In this document: positions 6,183-10,972 of the stretch, in pieces
How the letters are laid out: every line of letters begins with the position of its first letter
Numbering within the stretch: the stretch's first letter is position 1
Source of the DNA: Minisyncoccota bacterium
GTDB lineage: Bacteria; Patescibacteriota; Minisyncoccia; Minisyncoccales; GCA-002788555
Direction of reading: 5' to 3'
NCBI GenBank assembly: GCA_028697615.1
Contig: JAQVET010000022.1
Location: 1-10,972, forward strand
DNA: 10,972 bases
Translations under genes and position numbers: made by a program
The notes under the pieces: generated by a model
The model's input: only the letters and a program-made list of their open reading frames with translations
What the model was told of the DNA's origin: nothing
Database searches by the model: none

Positions 6183-7220
6183 TTGAACAAATTAAATTTC
6201 TGTAAGATTATTTTCTCTGTAATTATAGCCACATTATTATTACTATCCGTCTCTTCAAAAACGGAAATTTTCGCTTTATCAAACGAAATTTCTATTATCG
6301 ATGATAATCTTGTTTTTTCTCAGCAAAACTATGCTTTAATTGAAACCCCTCCATCATTTTCTTCTATAAATATTAAAGAAGGATTTTTTGATGAGAAAAT
6401 AGCAGGAAACAATTTTATTGCAGATAATTCCTTGCAAAAACAAGAACAAGAATCACAAAATCAAAATCAAGAAAGGAAGGAAATAATTATATATAAAGTA
6501 GTAGCGGGAGATACTCTCTCCTCTATTGCTTTAAAATATAATCTTAAAATATCTACAATATTATGGTCAAATAATTTATTAGAAAAAAGTATTATTAAAC
6601 CAGGAGACGAAATTAAAATTTTACCTGTTGATGGACTCCTACACCAAGTTAGAAGGGGAGAATCAGTAGGACAAATTGCGAATATTTATCAATCTTCCGC
6701 AGATGAAATTATACGCTGGAATAATTTAGATTCAAAAGCACTAATTAATGAAGGTGATGAATTAATTATTCCAAACGGTATAAAACCAGCGCCTGTTATA
6801 AGAAAAACTACTCCGTCTTCTGCTCAAAATAATTCTGTCAGACAAACACCTTCAGCACCTATAACAAGTAATAAAAATTATAATGTTTCCAATCCATCTC
6901 TTGGTTCTCGCAAATTTCCTTATGGTCAATGTACTTATTATGTCGCTCAAAGAAGATATGTTCCCTGGATGGGCAATGCAGGAACATGGCTTGAAAATGC
7001 TCGTGCATATGGCTTTTCTGTCTGTTATAATCCTGGTTGCCAGCCAACACCTGGCGCCATTGTAGTAACCAGAGAAAGTGCTTGGGGTCACGTCGCTTAC
7101 GTAGAAAATGTAACAGAGTCAAGTATTGTTGTTTCCGAAATGAATTCTCCTTATTGGGGAAAAGTAACCTCAAGAACTATTTCTAAAAATAGCCCAGTTA
7201 TAAAAGGATATATTTATTAA
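6183..7220 (+). CDS. Secreted LysM-LysM-CHAP peptidoglycan hydrolase
   Basis: Predicted to be exported and to bind and cut peptidoglycan. A signal peptide covers about residues 1-30 (positive NKLNFCK, hydrophobic IIFSVIIATLLLLSV, likely cut after EIFA). A Gln/Glu/Asn-rich linker (about 84-99) precedes two LysM glycan-binding domains: residues 104-148 (KVVAGDTLSSIA ... KPGDEIKILP) and 153-197 (HQVRRGESVGQIA ... NEGDELIIP). A Ser/Thr/Pro/Asn linker leads to a C-terminal CHAP domain (about 243-345). It shows the catalytic Cys250 in YGQCTYYVA and His303 in WGHVAYVE, with Glu319 or Asn321 as the third polar residue (SEMN). CHAP enzymes are cysteine amidases or endopeptidases, and the exact bond is not predictable here. 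The start is a TTG without a Shine-Dalgarno site. An in-frame TGA at 6165 limits upstream extension, and no ATG lies near the signal peptide. It is the first gene of a pair with the RlpA-like gene. Confidence 0.9.
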   Translation: MNKLNFCKIIFSVIIATLLLLSVSSKTEIFALSNEISIIDDNLVFSQQNYALIETPPSFSSINIKEGFFDEKIAGNNFIADNSLQKQEQESQNQNQERKEIIIYKVVAGDTLSSIALKYNLKISTILWSNNLLEKSIIKPGDEIKILPVDGLLHQVRRGESVGQIANIYQSSADEIIRWNNLDSKALINEGDELIIPNGIKPAPVIRKTTPSSAQNNSVRQTPSAPITSNKNYNVSNPSLGSRKFPYGQCTYYVAQRRYVPWMGNAGTWLENARAYGFSVCYNPGCQPTPGAIVVTRESAWGHVAYVENVTESSIVVSEMNSPYWGKVTSRTISKNSPVIKGYIY

Positions 7221-7221
7221 T

Positions 7222-7230
7222 AAGGAGGAG
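7222..7230 (+). promoter_or_regulatory. Strong Shine-Dalgarno site for the RlpA-like gene
   Basis: AAGGAGGAG lies nine bases before the GTG at 7240, in the 19-base gap after the LysM-CHAP stop. It is the strongest ribosome binding site in the window and fixes the non-ATG start. Confidence 0.85.
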
Positions 7231-7239
7231 AAGATTGTT

Positions 7240-8010
7240 GTGTGTAAATACTTTAAATTTCAATTTTTTATATTTTTGGTAGTGGTAGTATCATTACCTT
7301 TTTTTGTTTTAAGCGCAAAAGATAACTCTCAAAAAGAAATTATTATCGTTGATAGCGGAATTGAATTTCAAATTCAAACACAATCAAAAAATGTTTCTCA
7401 AATTCTTAAAGATTCTAAAATTCAAATTGACGAGAAGGATTTAGTTTTCCCTTCAGGGGAAACAGAAATAAATTCTGGAGGAAAAATTATTATTAAAAGA
7501 GCTATACCTATTAAAATTATTTATTATGATAAAACCATTGAAATTAAAACATGGGCAAAAACAGTAAAAGATGTTTTAAATGAAAAAAATATTGTTTTAA
7601 ATCAATTTGATAGGATTAACTTTAAATTAGATAGTGAAATTATTTCTGGAATGGAAATAATTATCGAAAAACCTTCTCCAAAAATTATTAAAAAAGGATC
7701 TTCCAGTAAACAAGAAAAACAAACTTCTGCCCTAAGTGGATTAGCTACTTGGTATGGACCTGGATTTTACGGTAGGAAAACTGCTTGCGGAGAAATTTTT
7801 TCTGGTGATGATCTAACTGCTGCCCATCGCACTTTGCCCTGTGGAAGTAGTGTTAGAGTGACAAATTTAAATAATGGATTATCTACCATTGTTCGCATTA
7901 ATGACAGGGGTCCTTATGGGGGAGGTGTAATTATTGATCTATCTCCAAAAAGCAAAGAAGCGATAGGTATGGGCTCCACTGCACCAGTAAAATTAGAAGT
8001 AATAAATTAA
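7240..8010 (+). CDS. Secreted DUF348-RlpA (double-psi beta-barrel) protein
   Basis: A predicted exported wall protein. A hydrophobic signal segment covers residues 9-26 (ends VLSA), without a lipobox. Two DUF348-type repeats follow at about 35-88 and 89-144 (VSQILKDSKIQIDEKD..., VKDVLNEKNIVLNQFD...). A basic Ser/Lys linker leads to an RlpA-like double-psi beta-barrel from about 166 to 256. The barrel shows GLATWYGPGFYG, TAAHRTLPCGS (193-203) with His196, and VRINDRGPYGGG with Asp222. RlpA in Pseudomonas is a lytic transglycosylase for stem-peptide-free glycan, and the same layout occurs in Gram-positive resuscitation-type proteins. Cys183 and Cys201 are placed as a likely disulfide pair. No SPOR domain is present, unlike proteobacterial RlpA, and the DUF348 repeats take the accessory role. 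The start is a GTG with a strong Shine-Dalgarno site, 19 bases after the LysM-CHAP gene, so the two are probably cotranscribed. The gene is followed by a bidirectional terminator. Confidence 0.9.
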   Translation: MCKYFKFQFFIFLVVVVSLPFFVLSAKDNSQKEIIIVDSGIEFQIQTQSKNVSQILKDSKIQIDEKDLVFPSGETEINSGGKIIIKRAIPIKIIYYDKTIEIKTWAKTVKDVLNEKNIVLNQFDRINFKLDSEIISGMEIIIEKPSPKIIKKGSSSKQEKQTSALSGLATWYGPGFYGRKTACGEIFSGDDLTAAHRTLPCGSSVRVTNLNNGLSTIVRINDRGPYGGGVIIDLSPKSKEAIGMGSTAPVKLEVIN

Positions 8011-8062
8011 TAGAGATAAAATTTTAATAATTTTGATTTTTATTTATAAAATAAATTAATAA

Positions 8063-8092
8063 AAAAATCCCTGCATTTTAGCAGGGATTTTT
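8063..8092. terminator. Bidirectional intrinsic terminator between rlpA-like gene and ino1
   Basis: A perfect 12-bp stem (8063-8074 with 8081-8092) encloses the loop ATTTTA. It has a G+C core CCCTGC/GCAGGG, five T on the plus side and seven A (seven T on the minus strand) on the other. It can end transcripts from both convergent genes. Confidence 0.92.
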
Positions 8093-8111
8093 AGTAGATT
8101 TTTATATTTTC

Positions 8112-9227
8112 TTATCTTTCTCTTTTTCCTTGAATAAACTCTTCTACCATTTGCTTTGCTTCATCATCTGTAAATTGTTTTGGCGGATGTTTCATAAAGT
8201 AAGCAGATGCCGAATAAATTGGTCCACCAATTTTTCTATCTAGAGCTAGTTTAAGAATTCTAATAGCATCTATTGTGCAACCTGCTGAATTTGGAGAGTC
8301 TTCTACTTGAAGCTTTAAATCAATTATTACAGGTGCTTCGCCAAATTTTCTTCCTTCCATTCTTATGTAGCATATTTTTTGATCTTCAAGCCAGGGGATA
8401 TAATCAGATGGTCCAATATGGATATTTTTTTGATCTAAAGGCGTTTCCAGCTGAGATTGAACAGCTTCAGTTTTAGAAATTTTTTTAGATTTTAATCTTG
8501 ATCTTTCAAGCATATTAAGAAAATCGGTATTTCCCCCAAAATTTAACTGATATGTTCTATCAAGTTTAACACCTCTTTGATTAAAAAGATGCGCAAGGGC
8601 CCTATGAGTAATTGTTGCACCTATTTGTGCCTTAATATCATCTCCGATAATTGGAATATTTTTTTGTTCAAATTTTTTCTGCCAAGAAGACTCTGAAACA
8701 ATAAAAGAAGGTACACAATTTATAAATCCTATACCTGCATCAAGAGCAGCTTTAGCATAAAACTGTGTTGCTTTATCTGATCCTACTGGCATATAATTAA
8801 TTAACATATCAGCCTTTGATTTTTGAAGTTCTTTAACTACATCCACTGGTTTTAATTTTGCAGGGGAAAACCTATCTTCTTTGGGATAATCCTTCATTAC
8901 AGGAGAAATTCCATCAAGAACTGGACCCATTTTAACTTTTACATTCATTTTGGAAACATTCTTAGTAATAATATATGTATTATTAGGTTTTGCCCATATT
9001 GCTTCAGAAATATCTTTACCAACTTTTCTTTCATCTATATCAAAAGCAGCTACAACTTTAATATCAGAAATTTTATATGGTCCAACAATATTATGCATTA
9101 ATCCGGGGGTCAATTTGTCTTTTTCTCCAATATTTTTATAATAATAAAGACCTTGTATTAAACTGGAGGCACAATTACCTACTCCAGCGATCGCTAATCT
9201 TATTTCTTTTTTATTTATATTTGCCAT
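8112..9227 (-). CDS. ino1: Inositol-3-phosphate synthase (myo-inositol-1-phosphate synthase)
   Basis: Converts glucose-6-phosphate to 1L-myo-inositol-1-phosphate through an NAD-dependent oxidation, aldol cyclisation and reduction, in the cytosol. At 371 residues it matches the short bacterial and archaeal class (mycobacterial Ino1 about 367) rather than the eukaryotic one (over 500). The Rossmann loop GVGNCASSL is at residues 15-23. Further family segments are INYMPVGSDKAT (143-154), GDDIKAQIGATITHRAL (195-211), LNFGGNTDFLNM (228-239), IGPSDYIPWLEDQK (271-284) and EDSPNSAGCTIDAIRILKLA (309-328). Several of these carry the lysines and aspartates of the active site. It is transcribed alone from a promoter overlapped by an inverted repeat. 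The ATG has no Shine-Dalgarno site. The product feeds phosphatidylinositol, inositol phosphate solutes or other inositol lipids, and no downstream inositol phosphatidyltransferase is in the window. Confidence 0.95.
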   Translation of the reverse strand: MANINKKEIRLAIAGVGNCASSLIQGLYYYKNIGEKDKLTPGLMHNIVGPYKISDIKVVAAFDIDERKVGKDISEAIWAKPNNTYIITKNVSKMNVKVKMGPVLDGISPVMKDYPKEDRFSPAKLKPVDVVKELQKSKADMLINYMPVGSDKATQFYAKAALDAGIGFINCVPSFIVSESSWQKKFEQKNIPIIGDDIKAQIGATITHRALAHLFNQRGVKLDRTYQLNFGGNTDFLNMLERSRLKSKKISKTEAVQSQLETPLDQKNIHIGPSDYIPWLEDQKICYIRMEGRKFGEAPVIIDLKLQVEDSPNSAGCTIDAIRILKLALDRKIGGPIYSASAYFMKHPPKQFTDDEAKQMVEEFIQGKRER

Positions 9228-9271
9228 AATTTTTATTTTTTAATAATATGTCGACTTTATTTTACATATAT

Positions 9272-9299
9272 AAAATATTTTACCATAGTAAAATATTTT
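9272..9299. promoter_or_regulatory. Perfect inverted repeat inside the ino1 promoter (candidate operator)
   Basis: The arms AAAATATTTTAC (9272-9283) and GTAAAATATTTT (9288-9299) are exact reverse complements around the four bases CATA. The repeat fills the space between the ino1 -35 and -10 and covers the -10, so a bound protein would block RNA polymerase. The arms are AT-rich, but a perfect 12-base match with this position is unlikely to be trivial. Confidence 0.5.
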
Positions 9300-9304
9300 G
9301 TCAA
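9277..9304 (-). promoter_or_regulatory. Promoter for ino1
   Basis: On the minus strand a perfect TTGACA (9304-9299) is followed after 16 bases by TAAAAT (9282-9277). Transcription would start near 9270, about 43 bases before the ino1 ATG. Confidence 0.6.
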
Positions 9305-9346
9305 GAGGCAAATACAAAAAAATAAAAATATAAAATATTAAAAATT

Positions 9347-9829
9347 ATGAAAGAATATTTTTCAAAATCTAAAAAAGAAACCAAAAAAATTGCTCAAGAT
9401 TTTGCCCAACAAATTATAAAGAAAAAAAATAAAAAAGCAGTTATTATTTCTCTTGAAGGCGATCTTGGTTCTGGAAAAACTACTTTTCTTCAAGGATTTG
9501 CTAAAGAAATCGGTGTTGAAGATATAATAAAAAGTCAAAGTTTTGTAATTATGAAAAAATACCCTATTTTAAATAAAAAAGGGGATATAGCATTTAAATT
9601 TTTTTATCATTTTGATGTCTATCGAATTCAAAATCCACGTGAAATTTTAGCACTAGGTTTTAAAGATATAATAAAAGATCCTCGAAATATTGTAGCAATT
9701 GAGTGGGGAGATAAAATTAAAAAAATTTTACCACTACAAACGATAAGATTGAAATTTAAATACCAAGATAAAAATGAGAGAAAAATTATATTAATTAATG
9801 AGAATAATTTATATTATAATGAAATTTAA
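9347..9829 (+). CDS. tsaE: tRNA threonylcarbamoyladenosine biosynthesis ATPase TsaE
   Basis: TsaE is the small P-loop ATPase that drives the TsaB-TsaD complex in making t6A37 on ANN-decoding tRNAs. The Walker A loop is GDLGSGKTT at residues 38-46. The switch-like segment is SQSFVIMKKY (63-72), where most family members have SPTF, so Pro and Thr are replaced by Gln and Ser. The HxDxYR motif is HFDVYR (88-93), and the family EW motif is AIEWGDK (117-123). At 160 residues the length is normal. tsaB and tsaD are not in the window. The ATG lacks a Shine-Dalgarno site. The gene is divergent from ino1 across 119 bases, and its stop lies one base from the trpS stop on the opposite strand. Confidence 0.93.
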   Translation: MKEYFSKSKKETKKIAQDFAQQIIKKKNKKAVIISLEGDLGSGKTTFLQGFAKEIGVEDIIKSQSFVIMKKYPILNKKGDIAFKFFYHFDVYRIQNPREILALGFKDIIKDPRNIVAIEWGDKIKKILPLQTIRLKFKYQDKNERKIILINENNLYYNEI

Positions 9830-9830
9830 A

Positions 9831-10811
9831 TTATATAAGGCCAATTTTTTCATTAACTCTGTTCATTGTTTCTTTAGCTATAATTTTTGCTTTTTCTTTT
9901 CCTATTTCTAATACCTGAAAAACATATTTTTCATTTTTTTGAAGATCTCTTTTTTTGGCTTGAATAGGAGATAGGAATTCAATAATTTCGTAAGCCAATT
10001 TTTGTTTAAATTCGCTATACCCCTTTCCTTGAAATTCTTTTTCAATTTCTTTAATTGATTTTCCAGTAATTAAACTGAAAATAGTAAGCAGATTGGCAAT
10101 TGCTGGTTTTTTTTGAGGATTATAAACTATTTCTTTCCCCGAATCAGTAACTGCTTTTTGAATTTTTTCGAAGATAAGTTCTGGCGAATCGTCAAGGGCA
10201 ATATAATTTAATGGACTCTTGGCAGATTTTGACATCTTTTTAAAAGGATTATCAAGCCCCATAATGCGGGCTGATTCTTTTTTAATTAGAACTTCTGGAA
10301 TTTTAAATGTTTGACCATATATTTTATTAAAACGTCTTGCGAGGGTTCTTGTTATTTCAACGTGTTGTTTTTGATCCTCTCCCACCGGCACAACATCGGT
10401 TTTATAAAGCAAGATATCCGCTGCCATCAAAACAGGATAATCAAAAAGTCCAACATTTACATTTTTCCTATGCTGTTTTGCTTTTTCTTTAAATTGAGTC
10501 ATTCTTTCAAGTTCAGAAATTTTAGTAATTGTATTTAAAATCCAGGTAAGTTCTGTATGTTGTTTAATTTCAGACTGAATAAAAATAGTTGAAATTTCTG
10601 GATTAAGTCCACAGGCAAGATAAAGAGTTGCTAAATCAATTGTATTTTTTTTAAGTGCTTTTGGATTTTGGGGAATGGTAATTGCGTGTTGATTAACAAT
10701 GCAAAAAAAGCATTCAAATTTTTGTTGAAGATCTATCCATTGTTTTATTGCTCCAAAATAATTTCCAATATGAATGATCCCTGTCGGTTGAATTCCAGAA
10801 AAAGCACGCAT
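9831..10811 (-). CDS. trpS: Tryptophanyl-tRNA synthetase
   Basis: A class I aminoacyl-tRNA synthetase that charges tRNA-Trp. The N-terminal family signature FSGIQPTGIIHIGNYFGA contains the HIGH-type motif HIGN (14-17). A canonical KMSKS is at 192-196, after MGLDNPFK. The segment YPVLMAADILLYKTDVVPVGEDQKQHVE, in the middle of the catalytic domain, is diagnostic of bacterial TrpRS. At 326 residues it is full length, with no added domains. The ATG at 10811 (minus) has no Shine-Dalgarno site and is preceded by an 8-bp-period array. The stop converges with tsaE across a single base, leaving no room for a separate terminator. Readthrough from each gene would run into the other. Confidence 0.97.
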   Translation of the reverse strand: MRAFSGIQPTGIIHIGNYFGAIKQWIDLQQKFECFFCIVNQHAITIPQNPKALKKNTIDLATLYLACGLNPEISTIFIQSEIKQHTELTWILNTITKISELERMTQFKEKAKQHRKNVNVGLFDYPVLMAADILLYKTDVVPVGEDQKQHVEITRTLARRFNKIYGQTFKIPEVLIKKESARIMGLDNPFKKMSKSAKSPLNYIALDDSPELIFEKIQKAVTDSGKEIVYNPQKKPAIANLLTIFSLITGKSIKEIEKEFQGKGYSEFKQKLAYEIIEFLSPIQAKKRDLQKNEKYVFQVLEIGKEKAKIIAKETMNRVNEKIGLI

Positions 10812-10820
10812 AGTAAAAAC

Positions 10821-10868
10821 AATTAACGAATTAAAAAATTAACGCATTAAAAAATTAAAGAATTAAAG
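10821..10868 (-). repeat. 8-bp-period array in the trpS leader
   Basis: Six 8-base units read on the plus strand as AATTAACG, AATTAAAA, AATTAACG, CATTAAAA, AATTAAAG, AATTAAAG. Seen from trpS these are CTTTAATT-type units, the same as before the glycosyltransferase gene. The part at 10822-10859 matches the tyrS leader element at 34 of 38 positions. The array begins about 10 bases before the start codon. Confidence 0.85.
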
Positions 10869-10870
10869 AA

Positions 10871-10938
10871 ACTACTACAAATTATATGTTATAAATATAC
10901 AAAAAAATTATTAAAATTACAAATCACTACTACGAATT
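10871..10938. repeat. Two 13-base direct repeats upstream of trpS
   Basis: ACTACTACAAATT (10871-10883) and ACTACTACGAATT (10926-10938 by count, possibly one base less) differ at one position and lie about 55 bases apart in the trpS upstream region. A related CGTAG-containing stretch (TTCGTAG, 213-219) lies just before tyrS. The rest of 10812-10972 is AT-rich and shows no gene. Confidence 0.55.
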
Positions 10939-10972
10939 GCAAATTTAATACAAACATACAAATTTGAATTTT

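Noticed and set aside
6035..6232. Minus-strand open frame of 65 codons between the membrane protein gene and LysM-CHAP
   Set aside because: It runs through the terminator, promoter and inverted repeat, and its sequence resembles no protein family. The regulatory reading explains the region better.
6859..7173. Minus-strand open frame of 104 codons inside the CHAP domain
   Set aside because: It lies opposite a clearly conserved catalytic domain on the plus strand and looks like a chance antisense frame.

Overview
The window looks like a chromosomal piece of a very AT-rich bacterium with a small genome, most likely a member of the Candidate Phyla Radiation (Patescibacteria, Parcubacteria-like). 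This is inferred from strong A/T bias at third codon positions, compact versions of universal genes, scarce Shine-Dalgarno sites, AT-rich intergenic spacers with short-period repeats, and a mix of housekeeping genes with secreted wall enzymes. It is not proven by a marker phylogeny. Genes end at TAA, TAG and TGA in the expected places, so the standard bacterial code fits.

Layout. Bases 1-53 may hold the last codons of an upstream gene. Bases 225-2105 hold a plus-strand pair: tyrS (tyrosyl-tRNA synthetase) and rsmI (16S rRNA C1402 2'-O-methyltransferase). Bases 2148-2671 form a self-contained unit with promoter, Shine-Dalgarno site, a stand-alone MraZ-like double-AbrB protein and a strong intrinsic terminator. 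Its base composition differs clearly from its neighbours. Bases 2938-5140 carry a galT-type nucleotidyltransferase and a PimA-like GT4 glycosyltransferase. A polytopic membrane protein of unknown function follows (5268-6014), then a weak terminator. Bases 6096-8010 hold a promoter and a two-gene unit for secreted wall proteins: a LysM-LysM-CHAP hydrolase and a DUF348-RlpA protein. A bidirectional terminator (8063-8092) separates these from minus-strand ino1 (inositol-3-phosphate synthase). tsaE (tRNA t6A ATPase) is divergent from ino1 and converges with minus-strand trpS with one base between them.

How the genes relate. tyrS, rsmI, tsaE and trpS all serve translation (tRNA charging, tRNA and rRNA modification). 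galT, the GT4 enzyme and ino1 could supply sugar nucleotides, glycosyl transfer and inositol phosphate for an envelope glycolipid or glycan. This is suggestive, because they are not in one operon. The LysM-CHAP and RlpA proteins probably cut or remodel peptidoglycan together.

I found no CRISPR array, tRNA, rRNA, insertion sequence or obvious undescribed multi-gene system. The most unusual signals are the compositionally distinct stand-alone MraZ-like gene, a 38-base element shared by the leaders of tyrS and trpS within a wider family of 8-bp-period arrays, and inverted repeats laid across the ino1 and LysM-CHAP promoters.
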